Notes under the pieces: generated by a model
Database searches by the model: none
Told to the model about the DNA's origin: nothing
What the model saw: only the letters and a program-made list of their open reading frames with translations
DNA from: JAQGMV01 sp046597455
GTDB taxonomy: Bacteria; Pseudomonadota; Gammaproteobacteria; Burkholderiales; SG8-41
DNA: 59,507 nt
NCBI GenBank assembly: GCA_046597455.1
Contig: JBKJKJ010000400.1
Location: 1 to 59,507 of the forward strand
Reading direction: 5' to 3'
Shown: positions 7,110 through 16,298 of the stretch, piece after piece
Numbering within the stretch: the first letter of the stretch is position 1
Layout of the letters: every line of letters begins with the position of its first letter
Program-made: the position numbers and the translations under genes

Positions 7110-8462
7110 TCAGCGCATGCCCGGGAACATGCCTTTCATGCTGCGCATCATTTTGGCCATGCCGCCTTTGGCCATCATCTTCATCATTTTCTGTGTCTGC
7201 TCGAACTGGTTAAGCAGCCGGTTCACTTCCTGCACCGACACGCCCGCGCCGGTCGCGATGCGGCGCTTGCGCGAAGCCTTGATGAGCTCCGGCTTCGAGC
7301 GTTCCTTGCGCGTCATCGAATTGATGATGCCTTCGATCCGCCGAACCGCGTTGTCGTCGACCTGCGGTGCGCCCTGGGCCATCTGGGCGAGATTCCCGGG
7401 TAGCTTGTCAACGAGCGCTGAAAGTCCGCCCATTTTTTTCATCTGAACGATCTGCTGCTTGAAATCCTCGAGATCGAAGCCTTTCCCGGACTTGACCTTC
7501 TGCGCGAGCTTTTCGGCCTCCTGGCGATCGACGCCTTTCTGCACGTCCTCGATCAGGGTGAGCACATCACCCATGCCGAGGATGCGCGAGGCCATACGCT
7601 CGGGATGGAAAGGCTCGAGCCCGTTCAGCTTCTCGCCGACACCCGCGAACTTGATCGGCTTGCCGGTGACGTGACGCACCGACAAGGCCGCGCCGCCTCG
7701 CGCATCGCCGTCGAGCTTGGTGAGCACGACACCGGTGAGCGGCAGCGCCTCGGAAAAGGCGCGCGCCGTATTCACTGCGTCCTGCCCCTGCATCGCATCG
7801 ACGACGAAAAGCGTCTCGATCGGCCGCACCGCGGCATGCAGCTCGCGAATCTCCTGCATCATCGCTTCGTCGATCGCCGTGCGGCCCGCAGTGTCGACGA
7901 TGAGCACGTCGTGATAATGGCGGCGTGCGTGGTCGAGCGCCCGCGTGGCGATATCGACCGGCTTCTCTCCGGTCGCAGAGGGAAAGAAATCCGCCTGCAC
8001 CTGGGATGCGAGCATCTGCAATTGCTCGATCGCCGCCGGGCGGTACACGTCCGCGCTCACCAGCAGCACTTTCTTCTTGTGCTGCTCCTTGAGCCACTTG
8101 GCAAGCTTGCCGCTGGTCGTCGTCTTGCCGCTGCCTTGCAGTCCCGCCATCAGCACGACAGCCGGCGGCGTCGTGGCGAGATTCAACGCGTCGTTGCTCT
8201 CGCCCATCAGCGCCGTAAGCTCGCGGTGCACGATGCCGACGATGGCCTGACCCGGGGTCAGGCTGCCGATGACGTCCTGGCCCAGCGCTTTTTCGCGAAC
8301 GGCCGCGACGAAATCGCGCACCACCGGAAGCGCGACGTCGGCTTCGAGCAGCGCCATGCGCACTTCGCGAAGCGCCTCCTTGACGTTGTCTTCGGTGATT
8401 CGCGCTTCGCCGCGCAGCGTCTTCAGAACGCGCGACAGTCGTGTCGTGAGAGTATCGAACAT
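7110..8462 (-). CDS. ffh: Signal recognition particle GTPase Ffh
   Basis: 450 residues. Ffh binds 4.5S RNA and signal sequences of nascent membrane proteins and, with FtsY, delivers them to the Sec translocon. The N domain starts MFDTLTTRLSRVLKTLRG. The G domain has the P-loop GLQGSGKTTTSGKL, DTAGRTAIDE and TKLDGDARGG. The Met-rich M domain closes the protein (MMKMMAKGGMAKMMRSMKG). The ATG at 8462 was chosen because the open frame upstream has no similarity. Only 24 bp separate its start from the divergent YpjD-type gene. Confidence 0.97.
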   Translation of the reverse strand: MFDTLTTRLSRVLKTLRGEARITEDNVKEALREVRMALLEADVALPVVRDFVAAVREKALGQDVIGSLTPGQAIVGIVHRELTALMGESNDALNLATTPPAVVLMAGLQGSGKTTTSGKLAKWLKEQHKKKVLLVSADVYRPAAIEQLQMLASQVQADFFPSATGEKPVDIATRALDHARRHYHDVLIVDTAGRTAIDEAMMQEIRELHAAVRPIETLFVVDAMQGQDAVNTARAFSEALPLTGVVLTKLDGDARGGAALSVRHVTGKPIKFAGVGEKLNGLEPFHPERMASRILGMGDVLTLIEDVQKGVDRQEAEKLAQKVKSGKGFDLEDFKQQIVQMKKMGGLSALVDKLPGNLAQMAQGAPQVDDNAVRRIEGIINSMTRKERSKPELIKASRKRRIATGAGVSVQEVNRLLNQFEQTQKMMKMMAKGGMAKMMRSMKGMFPGMR

Positions 8463-8486
8463 GGGGAGAATGGTATGCTTTGAAGG

Positions 8487-9311
8487 ATGGAAATTGTAGC
8501 GTATCTGGTCTGCGCGCTTCTCTATGGCGCGCTCGCGGTTTACTTTTGGAGAACCCGCTGGGCGTCGGCAGGCGCGAATGCGCTTAATCCCGGACTGTCG
8601 CCGGCTGTCGAACATTACGCAGTTCTGGCGCCGCTCGCGTTGCACGCGTTGCTTCTCGGGCGCTCATTGTTCGCCTCGGACGGGCTGCATCTGGGCCTGG
8701 GCAATGCACTTTCAGCCATACTCTGGCTCACCGTGCTGATTTACTGGGCCGGCAATTTTGTCTACCGGCTCGACGGGCTCCAGGCGCTCGTGCTGCCCCT
8801 CGCAGCAGTCGCCGTGCTCCTGCCCGCCGTGATGGCGCCGGCGCAGGCGCTGCCCAACACCGACCTCACCGCATTCAAGTTCCACCTGCTCATCGCGATG
8901 CTCGCGTACAGCCTGCTCACGATCGCCTCGTTGCACGTCCTGCTGATGGCACTGATCGAAAGACGACTGCACGACGGAACCGTGACTCAGGTGCTGCAGA
9001 AGCTGCCGCCGCTGCTCACGATGGAAGCCCTGCTATTTCGCATCATCTGGGCCGGCTTCGTGCTGCTCACGCTGACGCTGGCCAGCGGCGTCGTATTTTC
9101 CGAGGCGCTATTCGGCAAAGCGGCACAGTTCAATCACAAAACGGTCTTCGGGGTCCTGTCGTGGCTCATTTTTGCGGCCCTGCTCGCCGGCCGCCAGATC
9201 TATGGCTGGCGCGGACGCGTGGCCGTGCGCTGGACACTGGCCGGTTTCATCACCCTGGTGCTGGCGTATATCGGCAGCAGGTTCGTGGTCGAGATCATCC
9301 TTGGCCGATGA
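8487..9311 (+). CDS. YpjD-type cytochrome c assembly (CcsA-like) membrane protein
   Basis: 274 residues with about eight hydrophobic helices (for example LVCALLYGALAVYFW at the N-terminus and LIFAALLAGRQ late). The conserved block KFHLLIAMLAYSLLTIASLH is typical of the inner-membrane CcsA/CcmC-like family, where His residues bind heme. It lies divergent from ffh and upstream of the CorC-like gene, the same arrangement as E. coli ffh-ypjD-yfjD. Its exact role (heme handling or cytochrome c biogenesis) is inferred from the family. A ribosome-binding site is poorly spaced, so the start may lie slightly downstream. Confidence 0.88.
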   Translation: MEIVAYLVCALLYGALAVYFWRTRWASAGANALNPGLSPAVEHYAVLAPLALHALLLGRSLFASDGLHLGLGNALSAILWLTVLIYWAGNFVYRLDGLQALVLPLAAVAVLLPAVMAPAQALPNTDLTAFKFHLLIAMLAYSLLTIASLHVLLMALIERRLHDGTVTQVLQKLPPLLTMEALLFRIIWAGFVLLTLTLASGVVFSEALFGKAAQFNHKTVFGVLSWLIFAALLAGRQIYGWRGRVAVRWTLAGFITLVLAYIGSRFVVEIILGR

Positions 9312-9391
9312 TCATGCCCCGCGCTGTGTCGGGCGTCGGGCCACACCCGATGCGCGCAGCTCACTAAGCACTCGAGACTGAAAACGAAACT

Positions 9392-10675
9392 ATGGAAGAC
9401 ATTCCATTATCGACGCTGTTTGCGGCGCTCTTCGTTCTCCTGATCGCATCCGGATTTTTTTCCATTTCCGAAACCAGCATGATGGCGCTCAACCGGTACC
9501 GGCTGCGCCATCTGGTGCAGCACAAGCACCGCGGCGCGAAGCTGGCATCCGATCTGCTCGCCCGGACTGACAAATTTCTCGGCGTCGTACTGCTCGGAAA
9601 CAACGTGATCAACGCGGCGGCGGCGCTGCTCGTGGGCGAGATCACCCGCCGCTACCTCGGCGACAGCGAATTCGCCCTTGTGATCGCTACGGGCGCGGCG
9701 GCATTCGCGATACTCGTATTCAGCGAGATCACGCCGAAAGTGATCGGCGCGACCTATCCGGAGCGCATTGCGTTTGCCGCGAGCTATCTGCTCACCCCCC
9801 TGCTGAAGGTAACGCAGCCTTTCGTCTGGTTCGTCAATCTCTTCGTGCAGGGGCTGCTGCGCCTCATGCGTCTGAATCCGGCTCGCGACGCAGCCGAGCA
9901 AAAGCCGTCGGTGGAAGAGCTGCGAACGCTCGTGCTCGAAACCGGCTATCTGCCCAAGAAGCATCAAAGCATTCTGCTCAACCTCTTCGATCTGCAGGCG
10001 AGCACGGTGGACGACGTGATGGTGCCGCGCAATCAGATCGAGACGGTCGATATCGAAGCGCCGCTCGAGCAGATCGCGCAGCACGCCGGCACCGCGTACC
10101 ATCGCCGGCTCCTGGCGTATTCCGGTGAGCCCGACGAAATCACGGGTACGCTGCGCTCCCGGCACGTGCTGAACCTGGTGCAACAGGGTGTCCTCACGCG
10201 GGAGCGATTGAAAAAACTGGTGCGCGAACCCTATTTCGTGCCTTCGGGCACGCCGCTGTTCTCCCAGCTTCAGAACTTCCAGGAGCAGCAGGACCGCATC
10301 GCCCTCATCGTGGACGAGTACGGGGACTTGAAAGGCCTGGTCACGCTCGAAGACATACTGGAAGAGATCATCGGGGAATTCACGACCAACTCACCGCTGC
10401 GCAGTGGCAATTTTCACCCGCAGCCGGACGGAAGCTTTCTCGTAGAGGGCAGCACCCCGCTTCGCGACCTCAATCGCAAGCTCGGTTTCGGCTTTCCGCT
10501 CGACGGTCCGAAAACGGTGAACGGCCTCATACTCGAACATCTGCAGGAGATCCCCGAGCCGAGCACGAGCATGAAAATCGCGGATCATGCGATCGAGATC
10601 GTCCAGACCCAGGACCGCACGGTGAAAGCCGTGCGCATTTATCCCGCGCGGGGCGTACAAACGGCCGAAGAGTGA
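9392..10675 (+). CDS. CorC/HlyC-family transporter (YfjD-like: DUF21-CBS-CorC_HlyC)
   Basis: 427 residues. An N-terminal DUF21 (CNNM-type) membrane domain covers about residues 1-180 (ISETSMMALNRYRLRHL; VLLGNNVINAAAALLVG). Two CBS motifs follow (VDDVMVPRNQIETVDIEAP; IALIVDEYGDLKGLVTLEDI). A C-terminal CorC/HlyC domain ends the protein. Family members take part in Mg/Co efflux or resistance. The old HlyC name does not imply a hemolysin. It lies 80 bp after the YpjD-type gene and probably shares its transcript. Confidence 0.92.
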   Translation: MEDIPLSTLFAALFVLLIASGFFSISETSMMALNRYRLRHLVQHKHRGAKLASDLLARTDKFLGVVLLGNNVINAAAALLVGEITRRYLGDSEFALVIATGAAAFAILVFSEITPKVIGATYPERIAFAASYLLTPLLKVTQPFVWFVNLFVQGLLRLMRLNPARDAAEQKPSVEELRTLVLETGYLPKKHQSILLNLFDLQASTVDDVMVPRNQIETVDIEAPLEQIAQHAGTAYHRRLLAYSGEPDEITGTLRSRHVLNLVQQGVLTRERLKKLVREPYFVPSGTPLFSQLQNFQEQQDRIALIVDEYGDLKGLVTLEDILEEIIGEFTTNSPLRSGNFHPQPDGSFLVEGSTPLRDLNRKLGFGFPLDGPKTVNGLILEHLQEIPEPSTSMKIADHAIEIVQTQDRTVKAVRIYPARGVQTAEE

Positions 10676-10793
10676 CGCGCGAAAGTGAGTCGTGAACGTG
10701 GGCCCCGTCCTTTACAAAGCGGGGTGGCACGGGCATCATCTGTGGCTGGTTTCTCTAACCTATTGGTTAATCACGGCAATCAGGGGATTCACG

Positions 10794-12023
10794 ATGGCGA
10801 GCGCAACGGCTGCAACCCGCAAGCCGGAGATCAAGGATTTCAATTTCACCTGGGTCGGACAGGACCGCGGGGGCAAGACCGTGCGCGGAGAACTGCGCGC
10901 GACGGGCGAAGCGCAGGCCAACGCACTGCTGCGCCGCCAGGGCATCAAGGTCGCCGAGCTCAAGAGGCAAAGGCGGGGACGCGGCGGCAAGATCACCGAA
11001 AAAGACGTCACGCTGTTCACGCGCCAGCTCGCCACGATGCTCAAATCCGGCGTGCCCCTGCTGCAGGCGTTCGACATCGTCGCCAAAGGACACTCCAACC
11101 CGGCGATGGCCAAGCTCATCTATTCGATCCGCACCGACGTCGAGACCGGATCGAGTCTCAAACAGGCATTCGAAAGGCAACCGCTGTATTTCGAGCCGCT
11201 CTACGTGAACCTCATCGGCGCGGGCGAACAGGCCGGGATACTCGACAACGTGCTCGAGCGGCTCGCCCAGTACAAAGAGAAGATCATCGCGATCAAGGGC
11301 AAGATCAAAGCGGCGCTCTTCTATCCGCTGGCGATCGTCGTGGTGGCCTTCGTCATCACTGCGGTCATCATGCTTTTCGTCATCCCGGCGTTCAAGCAGG
11401 TGTTCTCCAGTTTCGGCGCCGATCTGCCGGCTTTGACGCTGGTCGTCATCGCCGTCTCCGACTTCTTCGTCCAGTGGTGGTGGGCCATCTTCGGCGCGAT
11501 AGGCTTCGGGGTGTGGTTCTTCTTCTACACCTGGAAGCGCTCCGAGAAAATGCAGCACGCGATGGACCGCATACTCTTGCGCGTACCGGTGTTCGGCGCG
11601 CTGGTGCGCAAGTCGTCCATCGCGCGCTGGACCCGAACGCTCTCGACGACTTTCGCGGCCGGCGTACCGCTGGTCGAGGCGCTCGATTCGGTCGCGGGCG
11701 CGGCCGGCAACTACGAGTATTACGTCGCGACCAAGCGTGTCCAGGGTGAAGTGGCTACGGGCTCGAGCCTGAACAGCGCCATGCAGGGCACCGACGTATT
11801 TCCCAACATGGTGATCCAGATGGTCGCGATCGGCGAGGAAGCGGGCTCGCTCGACGGCATGCTCTCCAAAGTCGCGGATTACTACGAGCAGGAAGTCGAC
11901 GACGCCGTGGCGGCGTTGTCGAGCCTGATGGAGCCGATCATCATGGTGGTTCTGGGCGTGCTGATCGGCGGTCTCGTCATTGCCATGTATCTTCCCATCT
12001 TCAAGCTCGGCGCGGTCGTCTGA
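10794..12023 (+). CDS. pilC: Type IV pilus inner-membrane platform protein PilC
   Basis: 409 residues with two T2SS-F domains, each ending in hydrophobic helices (LAIVVVAFVITAVIMLFVIP; IIMVVLGVLIGGLVIAMYLP). The motif LFTRQLATMLKSGVPLLQAF opens the first domain, and SSIARWTRTLSTTFAAGVPL opens the second. PilC anchors the assembly ATPase PilB and organises pilin polymerisation. The ATG at 10794 is used because the 34 codons before it show no homology. pilD follows 58 bp later, but pilB, which normally precedes pilC, is not here; the upstream gene is the CorC-like transporter. Confidence 0.93.
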   Translation: MASATAATRKPEIKDFNFTWVGQDRGGKTVRGELRATGEAQANALLRRQGIKVAELKRQRRGRGGKITEKDVTLFTRQLATMLKSGVPLLQAFDIVAKGHSNPAMAKLIYSIRTDVETGSSLKQAFERQPLYFEPLYVNLIGAGEQAGILDNVLERLAQYKEKIIAIKGKIKAALFYPLAIVVVAFVITAVIMLFVIPAFKQVFSSFGADLPALTLVVIAVSDFFVQWWWAIFGAIGFGVWFFFYTWKRSEKMQHAMDRILLRVPVFGALVRKSSIARWTRTLSTTFAAGVPLVEALDSVAGAAGNYEYYVATKRVQGEVATGSSLNSAMQGTDVFPNMVIQMVAIGEEAGSLDGMLSKVADYYEQEVDDAVAALSSLMEPIIMVVLGVLIGGLVIAMYLPIFKLGAVV

Positions 12024-12081
12024 TGTGCAAGCCCCGCGCGGCGCCTGCGTCAGCGGGCGCGTCAGGGGCTGCACGCGCTTG

Positions 12082-12942
12082 ATGTCCGCGGTCGCCCTGC
12101 TCCAGAGCTCTCCTGCAGTTCTGATAACGACCTGTGTGCTGCTCGGGCTGTGTACCGGCAGCTTTCTGAACGTCGTCATCCACCGCATGCCTCGCATGAT
12201 GGAAAGGCGCTGGCGGGCGGAATGCGCGGAGTTGAACGGTCAGGAAGCGCCGACCGCCGAGCGCTACGACCTCGTCGCGCCGCGATCGAGCTGTCCTGCC
12301 TGCGGTCATCGCATCACCGCGGCAGAGAACATCCCGCTACTGAGCTACCTCGCGTTGCGCGGGAAATGCTCCGCCTGCGGCGTCGCGATATCGCCGCGGT
12401 ATCCCATGGTCGAAGCGCTCACGGGGTTGCTTTCCGGCTACGCGGCGTGGCAACTGGGATTCACGTTCGCCACGGCGGGCGCGCTCGTTTTCATCTGGGC
12501 CATGATCGCGCTGGCGTTCATCGACCTCGACACGTTTTATCTGCCTGATGACATCACGCTCCCGCTGCTGTGGGCCGGGTTGCTTTTCAATTTGTCCGGC
12601 GGGTTCACCGATCTCGCATCAGCCGTGACCGCCACCGTCGCGGGCTATCTGACGCTGTGGCTCGTCTACTGGGCTTTCAAGCTGGCGACGGGCAAGGAAG
12701 GGATGGGGTACGGCGACTTCAAGCTGCTCGCTGCGATCGGCGCGTGGCTGGGATGGAAGGTGCTTCCCCTCGTCGTGGTGCTCTCATCGTTCGTCGGTGC
12801 CGTGGTCGGCGTGCTGCTCATCGTCATCGCACGGCGGGGGCGCAACGTGCCGATTCCGTTCGGCCCGTATCTCGCCGTCGCAGGCATCATCGCGCTCTTC
12901 CATGGTGAAGCGCTGACCCGCCGCTACCTCGATCTGTTCTGA
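12082..12942 (+). CDS. pilD: Prepilin leader peptidase/N-methyltransferase PilD
   Basis: 286 residues. The N-terminal methyltransferase domain contains the two zinc-binding pairs CPAC and CSAC (near residues 73 and 97). The C-terminal aspartyl-protease membrane domain contains the motif GYGDFKLLAAIGAWLGW; the other catalytic Asp is probably in the AFIDLDTFYLPD loop. It cleaves and N-methylates type IV prepilins at the cytoplasmic membrane face. The ATG at 12082 gives the normal start just before the first membrane helix and GSFLNVVIHRMP. Confidence 0.95.
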   Translation: MSAVALLQSSPAVLITTCVLLGLCTGSFLNVVIHRMPRMMERRWRAECAELNGQEAPTAERYDLVAPRSSCPACGHRITAAENIPLLSYLALRGKCSACGVAISPRYPMVEALTGLLSGYAAWQLGFTFATAGALVFIWAMIALAFIDLDTFYLPDDITLPLLWAGLLFNLSGGFTDLASAVTATVAGYLTLWLVYWAFKLATGKEGMGYGDFKLLAAIGAWLGWKVLPLVVVLSSFVGAVVGVLLIVIARRGRNVPIPFGPYLAVAGIIALFHGEALTRRYLDLF

Positions 12943-13238
12943 GGTCGTTCTGCGTCGGCTTCACCGCAGGCGCAGGCTGCGGAAACATTCCGGGCCCTCT
13001 GACACACGCACCTGTTCGCCGCGCCCGGCGCGGGGGTCGTCGGCACCGCTGCGATATCACTCGAGCTTAAGGCTCTGCGTAATGACACCGACATAAATAC
13101 GCTGTGCGTCCGAGTCGAGCGCCAGCATGCGACAACCCCGGATTAAGCGCGGGCTCTCCCCTGATATACCCCGAACAAAGCTTTATTTTTGCCCACTTTT
13201 GGTGAATACTTGCCGCAATTCAACCGCCGGGGCCGTGC
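12943..13238. other. 296-bp gap between pilD and zapD (no coaE)
   Basis: In many Betaproteobacteria coaE (dephospho-CoA kinase) lies between pilD and zapD, but nothing of kinase size fits here. The only coding-like trace is a 23-codon minus-strand frame (13057-13128; ends VGVITQSLKLE), which I do not recognise. The last 70 bp are AT-richer (around 13170-13215) and probably hold the zapD promoter. Confidence 0.6.
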
Positions 13239-13994
13239 GTGATCAGTTATGAGTATCCGCTGAGTGAGCGCATCCGGACGCTGTTGCGCCTGGAGGACCT
13301 GTACGAGCGGCTCGATTACTTCCTCGGCAAGAACGATGCGCTGGAGCATCACGTTTCCCTGCTGCTGATTTTCGAAATTTTCGAAGTGGCGAGCCGCGCC
13401 GACCTCAAATCGGATCTTTTGCAGGAGCTCGAGCGGCAGAAACAGTCGCTCGACGCGTTACGGGGCAACCCCGAGATTTCCGAGCAGGCGCTGGAGAACG
13501 TAATCCAGCAGATCGACCAGTCCGCATCCCGGCTATACCAGGCATCGGGGAAAATCGGCCAGGAGCTGCGGGAAAACGAGTGGCTCATGAGCATCAAGCA
13601 GCGCACCAATATCCCGGGCGGGATCTGCGAGTTCGATTTGCCCTCGTACCATTACTGGCTGCACCAGAAACCCGAGCAGCAGCGCCAGGATCTGGAGCAG
13701 TGGCTGGCGCCGTTTCTGCCGGTACGGGATGCGGTCGACATCGTGCTGCGCCTCCTGCGCGCGAGCGGCAAGAGCAGCGTGCAGATCGCACAGCAGGGCA
13801 TGTACCAGCAGATGATGACCGGGCGCGTCGCCCAGATGGTGCGGGTGCGCCTTGCCCGCACTTACCCCTGCGTGCCCGAAATCAGCGCGAACAAATACGC
13901 GCTCAATATACGGTTCATGACCCAGGAAGGCATGCAGCGGCCCAAGGCCGCCGAAACTGATGTCGAATTCGAGCTCACGTTCTGCAACCTCTAG
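13239..13994 (+). CDS. zapD: Cell division protein ZapD
   Basis: 251 residues starting with GTG (ISYEYPLSERIRTLLRLEDL), the classic ZapD/DUF1342 opening. ZapD cross-links FtsZ filaments by binding the FtsZ C-terminal peptide and so stabilises the Z ring. The helical N-terminal half and the beta-rich C-terminal half (VRLARTYPCVPEISANKYAL; DVEFELTFCNL) are complete. It overlaps yacG by 35 bp, consistent with coupled expression. The FtsZ partner is encoded about 10 kb downstream. Confidence 0.95.
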   Translation: MISYEYPLSERIRTLLRLEDLYERLDYFLGKNDALEHHVSLLLIFEIFEVASRADLKSDLLQELERQKQSLDALRGNPEISEQALENVIQQIDQSASRLYQASGKIGQELRENEWLMSIKQRTNIPGGICEFDLPSYHYWLHQKPEQQRQDLEQWLAPFLPVRDAVDIVLRLLRASGKSSVQIAQQGMYQQMMTGRVAQMVRVRLARTYPCVPEISANKYALNIRFMTQEGMQRPKAAETDVEFELTFCNL

Positions 13995-14202
13995 CTCGCC
14001 CAAGGCGAAAGTCGTCGCCTGCCCACAGTGTGGTGCGAGTGTCGTCTGGGAACCGGCAAACCGCTTCCGACCGTTCTGCTCCGAGCGCTGCAAGATGATC
14101 GATCTCGGCGCGTGGGCGACCGAGTCGTACAGGATTCCGGTCGAAGAAGAGAACGACTCGCTGGACGAAGACCCTGCCGGCGACGGCGTCCCCCGCAACT
14201 GA
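13960..14202 (+). CDS. yacG: DNA gyrase inhibitor/zinc-binding protein YacG
   Basis: 80 residues with the four-cysteine zinc site C-P-Q-C near residue 21 and FCSERCKMIDLGAWA near residue 39. YacG binds GyrB and inhibits gyrase in E. coli. It overlaps the zapD end by 35 bp. A later start inside the Ser-rich N-terminus is possible, because the conserved part begins near VVACPQCG. The acidic C-terminal tail is normal for the family. Confidence 0.93.
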   Translation: MSNSSSRSATSSSPKAKVVACPQCGASVVWEPANRFRPFCSERCKMIDLGAWATESYRIPVEEENDSLDEDPAGDGVPRN

Positions 14203-14295
14203 GTACGCAGTGGCGTAGCCGGCGCGCTTGAGCGCGCCCGTTGTGTCGATAGCTGTCGCGACGTACGCGCGGCGGCTTCGGGCGCCGCGTCGAGG

Positions 14296-15234
14296 TCATT
14301 CCCCCCACGCACCCCGGATGGCGGCAATGCCGTGGGCGCCCGCGTTCCATGCGGTCTGCAAGTCGCCGCGTTGCAGGCCGCCTATGGCGTACACGGGCAG
14401 CGGGTAGCCGTTGGCAAGCGCACTGAAGCGCTCCCAGCCGAGCACTACCGCGCCGGGATGACTCGCGGTATCCGCAACCGGTCCCAGCACGACAAAATCC
14501 AGTCCCAGCCCGGCTGCCCGGGCGAGCTCACCCTCGTCATGACACGACGCCCCGACCAGCTCGAATTCCGGACGAGCCTGGAGTGCCATCAGGCTCGAGG
14601 CGCTTAGGTGCAAACCCGGGACACCCGCTCGCGCCGCGAGTCCCGCGTCGCCGTTGAGGAGAACTGTCGCCCCGTGAGCGCGCGCGAGAACCATGGCCCG
14701 CCCTGCGAGCGCCGACAGCGCATCTGCCGGCAGCGTTTTTTCCCGAATCTGTATGAGGCGTAACCCGCGCGCCAGCGCAAGCTGGAGGCGCTGGAGGAAT
14801 ACCTCGATTCCGACCTGCGCGGCATTGCTGATCCCATACATCGTGGGCATCGCGAGTGCGCGCAGGATGGGGCCGTTGGCCGGCAACAGCGGCGCCACGT
14901 TCAGCGCCTCGTTACGCTGCCAGGCAAACTGCTGGTTCTCCTTGCCGTGCAGGTCTCCCGACCACTGCGTCACCCGATAGAACCGCAGGCTCACCGCAGC
15001 GTGCGCGTAATCGTAGTCGCGCGTGATCCACGGGTACGCTCGCTCAACGTCGATGCCGAGCTCTTCGTGAAGCTCGCGCGCGAGCGCTTGCGGGGCCGAT
15101 TCACCGGCTTCGACTTTACCGCCGGGGAATTCCCAGTAACCTGCGTAGACTTTGCCCAAGGGGCGCTGGGCGAGAAGAAAACTGCCGTCGGGGCGCTGCA
15201 GAACGGCTGCGACAACCTCGATGCGCCTGCGCAT
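14296..15234 (-). CDS. Nudix hydrolase fused to a ThiE-like thiamine phosphate synthase domain
   Basis: 312 residues with two domains. Residues 1-130 are a MutT-type Nudix domain with a full Nudix box (GGKVEAGESAPQALARELHE, then ELGI), expected to hydrolyse 8-oxo-dGTP or similar nucleotides. Residues 135-312 form a ThiE-like TIM barrel (LRLIQIREKTLPADAL; GASCHDEGELARAAGLGLDF; YAIGGLQRGDLQTAWNAGAH). This fusion is known in Proteobacteria. Whether the second half still makes thiamine phosphate is doubtful, since no other thiamine gene is nearby. It is downstream of the AAA ATPase gene on the same strand. Confidence 0.9.
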   Translation of the reverse strand: MRRRIEVVAAVLQRPDGSFLLAQRPLGKVYAGYWEFPGGKVEAGESAPQALARELHEELGIDVERAYPWITRDYDYAHAAVSLRFYRVTQWSGDLHGKENQQFAWQRNEALNVAPLLPANGPILRALAMPTMYGISNAAQVGIEVFLQRLQLALARGLRLIQIREKTLPADALSALAGRAMVLARAHGATVLLNGDAGLAARAGVPGLHLSASSLMALQARPEFELVGASCHDEGELARAAGLGLDFVVLGPVADTASHPGAVVLGWERFSALANGYPLPVYAIGGLQRGDLQTAWNAGAHGIAAIRGAWGE

Positions 15235-15304
15235 CTGCGACTCGGAGACGCCGGATGTCAGCCGTCAGATGGCAGAGGCGAACCAGCGGTGCCGGTGAGC
15301 TCTG

Positions 15305-16231
15305 TCATTTTCGGGCTGATTTGCGCGCTGACTTGCGAGCGCCGGCGTCTGCGTTCTGGAGCATCTGCTGCTTCCCGGCCCAATCGCGGGCAAACTGCCA
15401 GGCGACGCGCCCGCTGCGCGAGCCGCGGGACAGCGACCATTGCAAAGCGGCTTTGTGCGCGGCTTCGGTGCCTGCGCCCTCGACGCCGAAGTGCGCAATC
15501 CAGACGTCTACGATTTTCAGGTATTCGCCCTGATCGAACGGATAGAACGACGCCCACAGCCCGAAGCGCTCGGAGAGCGAAATCTTCTCCTCCGAAGTCT
15601 CGCCCGGGTGGATCTCCTCTCCGACGTGCCGGTACTCGAGATTTTCCTGCATGTACTCGGGCATGAGATGCCGGCGGTTGGATGTGGCGTAAATCAGGCA
15701 ATTATCGGACGCCGCCGCAATCGAGCCATCGAGCACCACCTTGAGCGCCTTGTAACCGGGCTCATCGGCTTCGAACGAGAGGTCGTCGCAGTACAGAATG
15801 AATCGCTCGGCACGATCGGCGATGAGATCGACGATGTCCGGCAGGTCGACGAGGTCCTGCTTCTCCACTTCGATGAGTCGCAGGCCGCGCCGCGCGTATT
15901 TGTTGAGCAGCGCCTTGATCAAAGAGGACTTGCCCGTGCCCCGGGCGCCGGTCAGGAGCACGTTGTTCGCGGGATAGCCTTCGACGAACTGCCGCGTGTT
16001 CTGCTCGACCAGCCGTTTCTGCACGTCGATACCGAAAAGCTCGCGCAGCTCGATGCGATGGACATGCGCGACAGCCTCGATTCCGGAGCGGTTTGCCTTT
16101 CTGCGCCAGCGAAACGCAATGGAGGCTTTCCAGTCGGTCGGGCCCATCCGGGCCGGCAATACCTGCTCCAGCCGCTCGAGCAGCGACTCGGCGCGCGCGA
16201 TCAGTTTGCTCGTTTCGTCTTTTTCTTTCAT
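15305..16231 (-). CDS. AAA ATPase of the DUF815 family
   Basis: 308 residues from the ATG at 16231. The Walker A motif GARGTGKSSLIKALL lies near residue 98 and the Walker B-like FILYCDDLSFE near residue 145; a sensor-type TSNRRHLMPEYM follows. The function is unknown; the family is conserved next to argJ and the Nudix/ThiE gene in Betaproteobacteria. The C-terminus carries a short basic repeat (KSARKSARK), encoded by repeated AAGTCAGCGCGC-like DNA, which may be a recent expansion. Confidence 0.88.
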   Translation of the reverse strand: MKEKDETSKLIARAESLLERLEQVLPARMGPTDWKASIAFRWRRKANRSGIEAVAHVHRIELRELFGIDVQKRLVEQNTRQFVEGYPANNVLLTGARGTGKSSLIKALLNKYARRGLRLIEVEKQDLVDLPDIVDLIADRAERFILYCDDLSFEADEPGYKALKVVLDGSIAAASDNCLIYATSNRRHLMPEYMQENLEYRHVGEEIHPGETSEEKISLSERFGLWASFYPFDQGEYLKIVDVWIAHFGVEGAGTEAAHKAALQWSLSRGSRSGRVAWQFARDWAGKQQMLQNADAGARKSARKSARK

Positions 16232-16298
16232 GTGGTCACTCAGGGGCGCTTGCGGCTCGCGCACGACCCGCCGATACGCGCGCCGCAGGCAAGGGTCG

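Noticed and set aside
7605..8483. 292-codon plus-strand frame
   Set aside because: Antisense to ffh, whose GTPase motifs are unambiguous.
10767..12197. 476-codon minus-strand frame
   Set aside because: Antisense to pilC and pilD; Asp/His/Arg-rich shadow frame.
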